From: Thermoproteota archaeon
GTDB lineage: Archaea > Thermoproteota > Nitrososphaeria > Nitrososphaerales > Nitrosopumilaceae
DNA length: 64,000 nucleotides
Direction: 5' to 3'
Assembly (NCBI GenBank): GCA_003352285.1
Contig: QQVN01000002.1
Span: 62,001-126,000, forward strand
The translations under genes and the position numbers were made by a program. Under the pieces are notes generated by a model. That model did no database searches and was not told where the DNA came from. It saw only the letters and a list, made by a program, of their open reading frames with translations. Positions 52,144 to 60,551 of the stretch are shown piece after piece (position 1 is the first letter of the stretch; each line of letters begins with the position of its first letter).

Positions 52144-52413
52144 ATCGTATTCAGGCTTCCAGATCTTTACATTAGTTGGAGCAACAATTATTCTCTCTTC
52201 GCCTAATCTTGCAATATCTGAACCAGAGTTCTTGGCAATAGAATACAACTCTTCGACCACTTTACGCAGCTGCTCAACATCTTTCTGTGCTAATGGCGTA
52301 ACACGTAGAATCAAAATCATATTTTTTTTGATGTCCTCTTTTATGGAATGAACATCACTAGGATCTCTGATTGTAATGGCCTTTAGATATGTTGGACTCT
52401 CTTGTTTTTGCAT
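52135..52413 (-). CDS. sepF: SepF-like cell division protein
   Basis: 92 residues with the SepF/DUF552 pattern: KKNMILILRVTPLAQKDVEQ, a helix, and IVAPTNVKIWKPEYDL at the end. The bacterial homologue anchors FtsZ to the membrane; archaeal SepF does this in FtsZ-bearing lineages. Thaumarchaea divide mainly with Cdv, so its partner here is open. The first 12 residues are polar, without an obvious amphipathic anchor. Confidence 0.85.
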   Translation of the reverse strand: MQKQESPTYLKAITIRDPSDVHSIKEDIKKNMILILRVTPLAQKDVEQLRKVVEELYSIAKNSGSDIARLGEERIIVAPTNVKIWKPEYDLK

Positions 52414-52486
52414 CTAGCTGAAAAGAGCGATCTACTCCTTCAAAAACTCTTCTTTGTAGGGATAAATTACAGACACTTTTTCATGC

Positions 52487-53497
52487 CTAGATTCTATACT
52501 TGATGTATGTCTCTTCTTTTGCACATTCTGCAGTAATTTCAGACTCTAGTGTGTTCTGACGAATTTTTACAGTATGAGCTTCACAATCTGATGCATCTGC
52601 ATATCGAAGAGTTACAGAAGCTGCTAGTTGCTTAAACTCTGAACATGTATCTCCACGTAACAGTGATGTTGGACCAACATGATCTTTTGCCTCAAGTATG
52701 ATATCTTTTGGAAGCGCCAATGCGCTTATCATGTTGTTTTCATCATGATTTCTACCAACAATTAATTTTGTTTTTTCATCTAATCTAAAATGTCTTCCAA
52801 TCTTTAACAGATCAATATCATTAGTTGTTGGTGTTTCGACATGATTAAAAAGATCTTTTGCACGTAAACCAAATGAAGGATCTGTTAGCAAACAACCTCC
52901 ACCAGCATTTGGAGGATTTTCAATTCCAAATTCTTTTGCCATATCTAATTGTGCTCTTCTTGTTCTACCTCTAATCATTCCCAAGTTCTCTCTTTTGATT
53001 AAACCACTTTTCTCTGCATCGGTAGGAGGTAGTAATCTTGCTGATAACGGACGTAAAATTTTTCCTTCAAGTCCAGATTCTTTTTCAATTGTTTTTAATG
53101 CAGGTCGATGTTGACTCATTGGTCTTTGACCGACCACTTCTCCAGAAATAATAAACTCTGCACCAATCTCCTCCATGTGTTTCTTTGCAGCATCAAACAT
53201 CATTGCTCTACAATCAATACAAGGATTCATCCCTGCCCCAAAACCATGTTTTGGATGTTTTAGCATCTCGATGTATTCATCACCCAAGTAAACTGTTTTT
53301 AAATTCACATTAAGATCATCAGCTCTTTCCCTGATCTCAAAACCACAACCTCTACCACAATCAAAATCACAAAATGGCGTTTTAATGGCCACTGCAGAAA
53401 CCTCAAATCCTTCTTTTTGCATCATTTTAACAGCTAATTGACTGTCTAATCCACCTGATAACAAAGCAACAACTTTCTTTTTTGGTTCATCTGCCAT
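52487..53497 (-). CDS. PP-loop tRNA thiolation enzyme (MnmA/ThiI-like)
   Basis: 336 residues. The P-loop motif ALLSGGLDSQLAVKMM is at the N-terminus, followed by Cys-rich segments FCDFDCGRGCGF and NPCIDCRAM and a C-terminal GGGCLLTDPSFG. Such archaeal proteins resemble 2-thiouridylase and ThiI enzymes that load sulfur on tRNA wobble or position 8 bases. Which site it modifies is uncertain. ATG 53497 is 26 bp from GTATAC at 53520-53525. Confidence 0.82.
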   Translation of the reverse strand: MADEPKKKVVALLSGGLDSQLAVKMMQKEGFEVSAVAIKTPFCDFDCGRGCGFEIRERADDLNVNLKTVYLGDEYIEMLKHPKHGFGAGMNPCIDCRAMMFDAAKKHMEEIGAEFIISGEVVGQRPMSQHRPALKTIEKESGLEGKILRPLSARLLPPTDAEKSGLIKRENLGMIRGRTRRAQLDMAKEFGIENPPNAGGGCLLTDPSFGLRAKDLFNHVETPTTNDIDLLKIGRHFRLDEKTKLIVGRNHDENNMISALALPKDIILEAKDHVGPTSLLRGDTCSEFKQLAASVTLRYADASDCEAHTVKIRQNTLESEITAECAKEETYIKYRI

Positions 53498-53519
53498 TTG
53501 TTCATAAAATTATTAGCCT

Positions 53520-53525
53520 GTATAC
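53520..53525. promoter_or_regulatory. Symmetric shared TATA element (GTATAC)
   Basis: Palindromic GTATAC, centred 25.5 bp from ATG 53497 (minus) and 26.5 bp from ATG 53549 (plus). It is the only TATA-like box in the 51-bp gap. Confidence 0.55.
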
Positions 53526-53548
53526 AAACTTTGCATCATACATAAATT

Positions 53549-54634
53549 ATGAAAAAGAAAATTCTCAATATGAAGGATAGACGATCTAATCTTGTCAAAT
53601 TTACAAAAAAAATTGATTGTGATACTCTCATAACATTTGAGCCTGAAAACTTGTTTTATCTAACAGGTTTTTGGGGTGAGGCAATTGGAATTTTAGAAAA
53701 AAATGGAAATACTACAATTATTGCTCCAGAGCTAGAAGTTGGTCGAGCAAAGGATGAGTCTATTGATACAAAAGTGGTGACTTCTGAGCGTGGAACTGCA
53801 TTAATTTCTGAACTTGTCAAGAAAGTAAGAGGAAAAAACCCCTGTACAGACTGCCAGAATTATTCAGTCATGCAATCCCTCAAAAAATCAATTCCAAAAA
53901 TTAAGCACTCTTCTGAGCCATTTGAAAATTCCAGACTCATCAAAGATTCTACAGAAATTAAAATTCTAAAAAAAGCATCTAGAATTATTGATGAAATGTT
54001 TGAACTATGTACAAAAAAAATTAAGGAAGGACAAAAAGAATCAGAGCTGCAAGCATTACTGATGGGCTATGCAATTGAGCAAGGAATGTTTGATACTGGC
54101 TACAAATCAACTCTTAACCCATTAATTATTGCTGGCGGACCAAATGGTGCACTGCCTCATGCGCAGGTTACTAATAGAAAATTCGCCAATGGTGATCTAA
54201 TTGTAGTTGATCTTACCTTGCGATACAAGGGCTATGTTTCTGATTCAACTAGGACTTTTGGATTGGGAAAAATTTCAAAACAGGCACAAGAAGTGTATGA
54301 AATTGTTAAGGAATCACAAGAACTTGGATTAAAAGCTGTAAAACCAAATGTCACATGCAAATCAGTTGATGATGCATGCCGAGACTACATCAATGAAAAG
54401 AATTATGGGAAATACTTTATCCATTCCACTGGCCATGGAATTGGTCTTGATGTTCATGAACTCCCAACAATTTCATATAGAAGCAAAACAAAACTTGCAA
54501 AAAATATGGCTATAACTGTTGAACCAGGAATTTACATTCCAAACAAGTTTGGTGTCAGAATTGAAGACTCGTTAATTGTAGATAAAAAACCAATTGTAAT
54601 GCACAAGTTCACAAAAGAACTTTTAGTATTATAA
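53549..54634 (+). CDS. M24-family peptidase (Xaa-Pro aminopeptidase-like)
   Basis: 361 residues. Creatinase/aminopeptidase P fold with metal ligands visible in VVDLTLRYKGYVSDSTRTFG, HSTGHGIGLDVHE, ITVEPGIYIP and GVRIEDSLIVD. It removes N-terminal residues before proline or dipeptides. ATG 53549 is leaderless. The two-domain length is normal for the family. Confidence 0.92.
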   Translation: MKKKILNMKDRRSNLVKFTKKIDCDTLITFEPENLFYLTGFWGEAIGILEKNGNTTIIAPELEVGRAKDESIDTKVVTSERGTALISELVKKVRGKNPCTDCQNYSVMQSLKKSIPKIKHSSEPFENSRLIKDSTEIKILKKASRIIDEMFELCTKKIKEGQKESELQALLMGYAIEQGMFDTGYKSTLNPLIIAGGPNGALPHAQVTNRKFANGDLIVVDLTLRYKGYVSDSTRTFGLGKISKQAQEVYEIVKESQELGLKAVKPNVTCKSVDDACRDYINEKNYGKYFIHSTGHGIGLDVHELPTISYRSKTKLAKNMAITVEPGIYIPNKFGVRIEDSLIVDKKPIVMHKFTKELLVL

Positions 54635-54640
54635 AAAAAA

Positions 54641-55504
54641 TTATTTTTTTGCAGTTAATACTATAACTTCCCAAGGAAAAACTATCTTTTCATTCTTTTT
54701 TGTGTAACGTGAAACATTTTGTTTCACAAGCTCTCTTAGTTCAGCTCTTTTTTTTGTAGGTAGCTTGTCAAGCTTTTCTTTGAGTGGTTTTGCTACATAC
54801 TTTAGATAATTATTCCAGTAATCACTAAATTTTCCTGGACTGTACTTGAAGACAAATGTCTTGGCCTTGATATTTGAAAAACCAGAATTTTTTATCTCAG
54901 CTTTTAGTGCTTTTTGAGAACCAAATCTATCCAAATTAGGTGCACCGGGTGGTACATAATCAGGAATGAATTTCATTACCGCATCTAAAATGCAGCTAAA
55001 AAATGGAGTATTGTGACCGTGAACAGATACTGCTAGAATTCCGTCTTTTTTTAAGACGCGCTTTGCATTACACAAAGCCTTTTTGGAATTTGGAAAAAAG
55101 AATAATGCATATTGACATGTTATGACATCAAATTGATTTTTTAGAAATATAGTTTCAGCATCTGCTTGAATAAACTCTATGTTCTTTTTTGCTGAATTGA
55201 ATTTTTTTGCAATACTTAGTGCTTTATTTGAAATATCAAAGCTTACTATTTTTCCACTGTTTCCAACTCTAGAAGAAATCTTTTTTGTTACAACTCCTGT
55301 ACCGCATGCAATATCTAAAACCTGATCGCCTTTTTTGATACCTGCTAGGGTTACAAGCTTTTGTGTACTCTGGAATGGTCCAGCATTGGTACTTGCCCAA
55401 CGCTTATGATATCTTGGTGCAACCTCATTCCAAATTGTTATTGTTCTTTTTTTGTACTCTTTTGGTTCAAACTCTCCCAAAGCAAATAGAATTTTCTTCA
55501 CCAA
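54641..55504 (-). CDS. Class I SAM-dependent methyltransferase (UbiE-like)
   Basis: 287 residues. QVLDIACGTGVVTKKISSRV is the SAM-binding glycine loop, with IEFIQADAETIFL for motif II. Quinone or lipid methyltransferase similarity is plausible, but the substrate is not certain. Single gene, convergent with the M24 peptidase. Confidence 0.88.
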   Translation of the reverse strand: MVKKILFALGEFEPKEYKKRTITIWNEVAPRYHKRWASTNAGPFQSTQKLVTLAGIKKGDQVLDIACGTGVVTKKISSRVGNSGKIVSFDISNKALSIAKKFNSAKKNIEFIQADAETIFLKNQFDVITCQYALFFFPNSKKALCNAKRVLKKDGILAVSVHGHNTPFFSCILDAVMKFIPDYVPPGAPNLDRFGSQKALKAEIKNSGFSNIKAKTFVFKYSPGKFSDYWNNYLKYVAKPLKEKLDKLPTKKRAELRELVKQNVSRYTKKNEKIVFPWEVIVLTAKK

Positions 55505-55714
55505 GTATTATTTCTTGATTAAGTTGTCACGAATCTAGAGGTCTGCATGCTGTTAGCGGAAATCAGTAAATTGATTCTCATTATAGTATAGATTGTATTG
55601 TTTTAAAAGATATTGAAATGTACTGATCCAGTAGGATTCCAACTCAAATTAGAAAAAATGTCTGTTACTTGATTACAAACAATCAGATATCTAAATAATA
55701 TTTGAAGGAAACAT

Positions 55715-56098
55715 GTGGTACGTGTTTTAGTGGTAGATGATGATCCCGACACCGTGGAGATTTTCTCAGAATATCTTTCCATAAGGGGTGTGCAGGTAGT
55801 TGGTACTGGATATAATGGCAAAGAAGCAGTTGAACTATATCAAAAATACAGACCAGATGTTGTCTTTTTGGATTGTATGATGCCAGAGTTTGATGGATTT
55901 TATGCGTTAGGAAATATCCAGCAGATTGATCCCTCCGCCAAGACGATTATGGTCACAGGAGATCTCACACAAAAAACAAAGATGCTCTTTGAGAAGATGG
56001 GAGTATCTGGTGTTATATTCAAACCTTATGAGATAGATGATGTAATTAAAATTCTAAATGATGTAGTTTCTGGGAAAATAATTCTACCTACTGTTTGA
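55715..56098 (+). CDS. Stand-alone response regulator receiver protein
   Basis: 127 residues, one CheY-like domain: acidic cluster VVDDDPD, phosphoacceptor Asp53 (VFLDCMMPEFDGF), and Lys about 103 (VIFKPYE). There is no output domain. GTG 55715 is the start. No histidine kinase is in this window. The downstream gene overlaps its stop (TGATG), so it may be the output partner. Confidence 0.92.
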   Translation: MVRVLVVDDDPDTVEIFSEYLSIRGVQVVGTGYNGKEAVELYQKYRPDVVFLDCMMPEFDGFYALGNIQQIDPSAKTIMVTGDLTQKTKMLFEKMGVSGVIFKPYEIDDVIKILNDVVSGKIILPTV

Positions 56099-56484
56099 TG
56101 AGGACTGAGTTGAAACACAATCTTACCAGATTGGAATATTATTTTACAGATTTTTCCACGATACTATTAGGTAATAGTGACAAAATATTATTGAAGTCAA
56201 TGAGCGAGTATGAAACGCAGTTGTACAGGGATGTAATCTCCTCATTGCTAGAGAAATCTCTATTGGAACTGGACTCCAAGATGTTATCCAAGACTGAAAA
56301 TCACCTTAAAAAACACAACCTATCATTCAATGATGCATTGGAATACCCAGAGGTGATATTTACAGCACTACAAAAGACCGTAGGTAAAAGATATCCCGAA
56401 CTCATTCGTTTAATCAACGATGAGATGAGATCTGTTTCAAAGAATCCTGCATTTGAGAAATTTGTCACAGTCTTGAACAAATAG
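56098..56484 (+). CDS. Helical protein translationally coupled to the response regulator
   Basis: 128 residues from ATG 56098, which overlaps the regulator stop by one base; a TTG at 56095 is an alternative. All-helical with charged ends (LKHNLTRLEYYFTDFSTILL, then LLEKSLLELDSKML). It resembles the domain of unknown function seen as an output domain in Thaumarchaeota (NitrOD type), but I am not certain of that. It could act as a partner of the receiver. Confidence 0.7.
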   Translation: MRTELKHNLTRLEYYFTDFSTILLGNSDKILLKSMSEYETQLYRDVISSLLEKSLLELDSKMLSKTENHLKKHNLSFNDALEYPEVIFTALQKTVGKRYPELIRLINDEMRSVSKNPAFEKFVTVLNK

Positions 56485-56558
56485 GAACGTATGTGTTCAT
56501 TTGTTGTGCGATATGAACATCACTAGTCTTTTGTTGAAATTTATTAAAACAGCAATAA

Positions 56559-56792
56559 ATGCAGAGAAATCCCCCTAGTGAAAACAAGATTGGAACAGAT
56601 GAGATCGAATGTGAAGAGGCCATTATGAAAGACAAACAAAGATTTGGAAGGGTAAGAACCAGCCTCATGCGGCATCTCCGATCTGAATATGGCTCGATTA
56701 CTGCAGATAGGGCTCTTTCAAGAATTAACAAAAGGGCATCAAATGGTTCCCTGCGAGCAAAATATCATCTAAAGGAATTTTCATTGGAATAG
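56559..56792 (+). CDS. Small basic hypothetical protein
   Basis: 77 residues from ATG 56559. Basic and helical (RFGRVRTSLMRHLRSEYGS, then ITADRALSRINKRA). No family is recognised; the charge suggests nucleic-acid binding. It lies about 75 bp after the response-regulator pair. Confidence 0.65.
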   Translation: MQRNPPSENKIGTDEIECEEAIMKDKQRFGRVRTSLMRHLRSEYGSITADRALSRINKRASNGSLRAKYHLKEFSLE

Positions 56793-56793
56793 A

Positions 56794-56904
56794 TCACAGT
56801 TCATTTATTTTCCCAAATCTTCTTGCAACTTCTTTAATACTCGTTTTTGCGTTTAATGGTTCGTTCAGAAAAACATCGTCATGATTATGAGTAAAAATCC
56901 TCAT
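56794..56904 (-). CDS. Possible 36-residue small protein
   Basis: ORF of 36 residues starting MRIFTHNHDDVFLNEPLNA and ending SIKEVARRFGKINEL, on the minus strand in the otherwise empty 56793-56915 gap. The end resembles the start of a helix-turn-helix. It would be divergent from the DUF5011-type gene by 11 bp. Supported only by its reading frame. Confidence 0.35.
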   Translation of the reverse strand: MRIFTHNHDDVFLNEPLNAKTSIKEVARRFGKINEL

Positions 56905-56915
56905 TTCTTTTTTCA

Positions 56916-57644
56916 ATGACAACAAAACTCGCAATAACTGCAGTCTTTATGTTTGCAGTAGTGCTTGGCGTAGGCGCAATTGCTCCAGCTATGGCAGCAA
57001 AGGCAGATGCACCAGGACAAAACAAAGTGACAATATGTCATTTTGATGAAGAGGAAAACAAGTTTGTACAAATTACCGTTCCTCCTCATGCTGCTGAAAA
57101 ACATAAGGCAAAACACGGTGATGTTGATCCAGTAGATGGGAGCTGCCCAATAATTGATACAACTGCTCCTGTAATTACTCTTAATGGGGACAATCCCGTA
57201 ACCATTGAGCTTAACACAGAAGTATACATCGAAGATGGTGCAACCGTTACTGATGATGTTGATGGAGACATAACTACCTCATTGATCATAGGTGGGGACG
57301 TAGTTGATGAATCCACTCTTGGAACATATGTAATTACATATGATGCAGTAGATTCTTCAGGAAATACTGCAACACAGATTACCAGAGATGTAAACGTAGT
57401 TGATACAACAGCACCGGTAATTACTCTGTCAGGATCAGATATTTTGAATCTCATGATAGATGAAGAATACATTGAGCAAGGAGCAACAGTTACTGATAAT
57501 GATCCCAGTACACCAAGTGATGCCGTAGTTGGTGGAGATCTAGTAGACACATCATCTCCTGGAACATACATTGTAACATATGATGTAACTGATCCATCAG
57601 GAAACAACGCAGTACAAATTACAAGAACAGTTAATGTTAGCTGA
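56916..57644 (+). CDS. Exported protein with two DUF5011-like Ig repeats
   Basis: 242 residues. A signal peptide (LAITAVFMFAVVLGVGAIAP, cleavage near Ala-Met-Ala) precedes a small Cys-His motif region (TICHFDEEEN, with HAAEKHKAKHGD downstream, about 36-70). Two Ig-like repeats follow at about 84-163 and 164-242: TAPVITLNGDNPVTIEL versus TAPVITLSGSDILNLMI, both ending in QIT-RxVNV. Such repeats occur in surface adhesins. No C-terminal anchor is evident, so it may be released. Confidence 0.85.
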   Translation: MTTKLAITAVFMFAVVLGVGAIAPAMAAKADAPGQNKVTICHFDEEENKFVQITVPPHAAEKHKAKHGDVDPVDGSCPIIDTTAPVITLNGDNPVTIELNTEVYIEDGATVTDDVDGDITTSLIIGGDVVDESTLGTYVITYDAVDSSGNTATQITRDVNVVDTTAPVITLSGSDILNLMIDEEYIEQGATVTDNDPSTPSDAVVGGDLVDTSSPGTYIVTYDVTDPSGNNAVQITRTVNVS

Positions 57645-57706
57645 AAAAGTTAACTAAACTTTTTTATTTTTTTAAGGTATGAATTACTTAGTTTCTAAGT
57701 TTGAAT

Positions 57707-58951
57707 CTATTTAGATTTGAACTCTTTTTCTATTTGCTTTCTAATGAATTTTGCAATCTTTTCTTTTTTTTGCCGTCTTGACCAAACTTTACCATTAGAG
57801 CTAACTACAAGAACTTGATTATTTTCAGAATTTTTGGCATACGCTGCGCCAATATCATTTGCAACAACCATGTCTGCCCCAGTTTCTTGAATCTTCTTAA
57901 TAGCTTCTTTCTCTAATGCATTCTTTGAGAGGTTGGTTTCTGCCTTGAATCCCACCAGAAATGTATCTTTCTGAATTTTTTTAATTTGGTTGATAATCTT
58001 TGGTGATTTTACTAATTTTATTGAGATATTCTCTTTGGTACTCTTAATTTTGGATTTGCTTGGATTCTTTACTGTATAATCAGAGGCAGCTGCTGCCATA
58101 ATTACAATATCAAACTTTTTCTTTAGCTCTCTTTGAATGGCATTTTTCATCTCAGCAGTTGTCTTTACAGGAATGTGTTTTATGCCATCAGGCACCGTTT
58201 CTCTTCCCGGACCATACACCATAGTTACCCTTGCGCCTGCTGATTGCATCTCTTTTGCAAGTAAAACCCCGGTTTTTCCCGTACTTTGATTTGTAATTAC
58301 TCTTACGGGATCGATATATTCAATGGTTGGCCCTGCTGAAATCAAAACTTTTTTCTTATCAAGTATAGATGAATGACCAAATCGTTTTAGAACATAATCT
58401 AATACGTCTTCAGGTTCTGGGGCCTTTGCTTTTCCCTCTATCATTTGTGGTGATAAAAACTCAATCTTCTTTTCTAGGAAACTGATATTTTTTTTGACTG
58501 CAGCATTCTCATACATTGATGCATGCATTGCAAGGCACATTAGAATTGGAATCTTGGAGCCAAATCCAACAGTAAGTATAGTAGAAATTGGTGTGTCATC
58601 AATGCCGTTTGCAAGCTTTCCCAAAGTATTTGCAGTTGCAGGAAACACTATGATTAGATCAGATTTATTATAATCAGCTAAACGAATATGCTCCAATTCA
58701 CCTGTTAGCTTTGTAATTACCTCATTTCCCGTTGCCCACTTGAAATAATCAGGCTGTACAAGTTTTGTAACTGCATTACTTGCAACACAGATCACATCTG
58801 CACCATGTCTCATTAACAGTCTTCCTAATTCAATTGCCTTGTATGCTGCAACACTTCCTGCGACACATAGAACAATTCTTTTCCCTGAAAGCTCTCTTCC
58901 ATAGGATTCTACTATATCTAAGGAAGGATGATTATTTTTTTTAACTCCCAA
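57707..58951 (-). CDS. coaBC: Phosphopantothenoylcysteine decarboxylase / phosphopantothenate-cysteine ligase
   Basis: 414-residue bifunctional enzyme. The CoaC flavoprotein part (about 1-185) has VLCVAGSVAAYKAIELGRLL, TANTLGKLANGIDD and PAMHASMY-like LAMHASMYENAAV, and CoaB (about 195-414) has SAGPTIEYIDPVRVITNQS and VIMAAAASDYTV. It turns 4'-phosphopantothenate into phosphopantetheine. Last gene of the four-gene CoA operon; overlaps panB by 11 bp. Confidence 0.94.
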   Translation of the reverse strand: MGVKKNNHPSLDIVESYGRELSGKRIVLCVAGSVAAYKAIELGRLLMRHGADVICVASNAVTKLVQPDYFKWATGNEVITKLTGELEHIRLADYNKSDLIIVFPATANTLGKLANGIDDTPISTILTVGFGSKIPILMCLAMHASMYENAAVKKNISFLEKKIEFLSPQMIEGKAKAPEPEDVLDYVLKRFGHSSILDKKKVLISAGPTIEYIDPVRVITNQSTGKTGVLLAKEMQSAGARVTMVYGPGRETVPDGIKHIPVKTTAEMKNAIQRELKKKFDIVIMAAAASDYTVKNPSKSKIKSTKENISIKLVKSPKIINQIKKIQKDTFLVGFKAETNLSKNALEKEAIKKIQETGADMVVANDIGAAYAKNSENNQVLVVSSNGKVWSRRQKKEKIAKFIRKQIEKEFKSK

Positions 58952-59780
58952 TCTTCTTCCTCAATTTTTCTATTTCTTCATTATCCATTTGAAAACAGTT
59001 TTCATTTGCGGGAAACACACCTTCTTGTATTTCTGTTTTGTATTTTTTTATGGCATCAACTATGTCCTCTGATAAATTCAAATATTTTTTAACAAACTTT
59101 GGTTTAATTTTATCATACATGCCTAATAGATCCTGTATGACCAATACTTGTCCATCACAATTTTTTCCTGAACCAATTCCAATTGTTGGAATACTTACAG
59201 TATCAGAAATTATTTCTGCAACCTCTTGAGTTACCATCTCTAATGCAATACTAAACACTCCTGCTTCTTCTAGTGCCTTTGCATCTTCAATTAATTGCAT
59301 TGCAGAATCAGCTGTTTTTCCTTGAACTTTGTATCCTCCTGATAACATTGTTGTCTGTGGTTGAAGACCAATATGACCCATTACTGGAATTCCCACTTGG
59401 ACAATCTCGTTTATTGTCTCAGCCATTGGCATTCCTCCTTCTAATTTTACTGCGTCAGCGCCTGATTTGATTAGTCTTCCAGAATTTTCTATTGCATCAG
59501 TGATGCTTGCCTGATATGACATGAATGGCAAATCAGCTACAATGAGTGTATTTTCTCTTGCTCTACTTACTGCCTCTGTAAACAAACACATTTGTTCCAT
59601 TGTAACCGGTATTGTGTTCTCGTAACCAAGCATTACCATTCCAGCACTATCACCAACAAGCAGAATGTCTATGCCAGCTCTATCGCAGAGTGATGCTAAC
59701 GTAAAATCATAACTCGTAAGTACAGAAATTTTTTGCCGAGATTTCTTCATTGAAATGATATCTGCAACAGATTTATGCAT
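58941..59780 (-). CDS. panB: 3-methyl-2-oxobutanoate hydroxymethyltransferase
   Basis: 279 residues, bacterial-type PanB. KISVLTSYDFTLASLCDRAG, DILLVGDSAGMVMLG and GADAVKLEGG, then VMGHIGLQPQ, mark the barrel and active site. It makes ketopantoate from 2-oxoisovalerate using a methylene-pterin, linking it to glyA. Overlaps the PPS gene by 8 bp and coaBC by 11 bp. Confidence 0.94.
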   Translation of the reverse strand: MHKSVADIISMKKSRQKISVLTSYDFTLASLCDRAGIDILLVGDSAGMVMLGYENTIPVTMEQMCLFTEAVSRARENTLIVADLPFMSYQASITDAIENSGRLIKSGADAVKLEGGMPMAETINEIVQVGIPVMGHIGLQPQTTMLSGGYKVQGKTADSAMQLIEDAKALEEAGVFSIALEMVTQEVAEIISDTVSIPTIGIGSGKNCDGQVLVIQDLLGMYDKIKPKFVKKYLNLSEDIVDAIKKYKTEIQEGVFPANENCFQMDNEEIEKLRKKIGS

Positions 59781-60537
59781 TTTTTGCCCTCCTAGAAAGA
59801 TTAGACTTTATCTCAATAACATTATGCGTTAAATTTTTCTTATTATCAAAATTATTAATAATTTTTTCAAGCTCAGAACTCTTTTTCGTTGATAGTCTAT
59901 TACATTCTGTAATTAGTTCTACAATTCCCCTTACAACATTATCAATAATTGAAATATTTGCTGTTTGTGCAGTTCTTGAAAGAGGATTGAGATCAAAAGT
60001 AATGACTTGCTTTTTCGCTTTCCTTAAGGCTAAAGTTCTATCTCCATCTTCCAACGGTACTATGACTAGATCTGAAGCAAAAATACCGTTCTTATCAACA
60101 ATTCTCCTTGAAGAATCTATCCCGATTAACCGTGTAGCATTCTTTTTTAAAACACCAAAAATTTCTTTTGCTCCATTTTTTTTGAGAATTTTTACAATTT
60201 TTTCCTTCCTTTTCTCATTGGCATAGAACAAATTAACTTCAATTTTTGCTTTTGATACTTTTGATAATCTTACTATCTCGTTTGGGCATAATGCTGCAAC
60301 ATTACCATTCACAGAAATTACAGGGTTCTTAGCTAATAGTATTGATGCCGCTGCAGCCTTTATCGCTTTTTTAGCTGTCTTCAAAGTTTTTTCTCCTAGA
60401 ATATAATCAAACGCCTCCCCACGACCATGAGCTAATAGTCCTTCTTTTGCTACTAGTCCGTCATCAAAACCCTTGACCAGTTTTTCTCTAATTAATAATG
60501 ATTGAAAACGAGGATGACTTTTAGGAATTAATGCCAT
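59773..60537 (-). CDS. 4-phosphopantoate-beta-alanine ligase (phosphopantothenate synthetase)
   Basis: 254 residues. The archaeal PPS replaces bacterial PanC. HGRGEAFDYILGEKT near the N-terminus and VIVPLEDGDRTLALRKAKKQ in the middle match the family. It joins phosphopantoate to beta-alanine. Overlaps panB by 8 bp; 14 bp downstream of the pantoate kinase gene. Confidence 0.85.
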   Translation of the reverse strand: MALIPKSHPRFQSLLIREKLVKGFDDGLVAKEGLLAHGRGEAFDYILGEKTLKTAKKAIKAAAASILLAKNPVISVNGNVAALCPNEIVRLSKVSKAKIEVNLFYANEKRKEKIVKILKKNGAKEIFGVLKKNATRLIGIDSSRRIVDKNGIFASDLVIVPLEDGDRTLALRKAKKQVITFDLNPLSRTAQTANISIIDNVVRGIVELITECNRLSTKKSSELEKIINNFDNKKNLTHNVIEIKSNLSRRAKNA

Positions 60538-60551
60538 TTTATTCTAAATCT

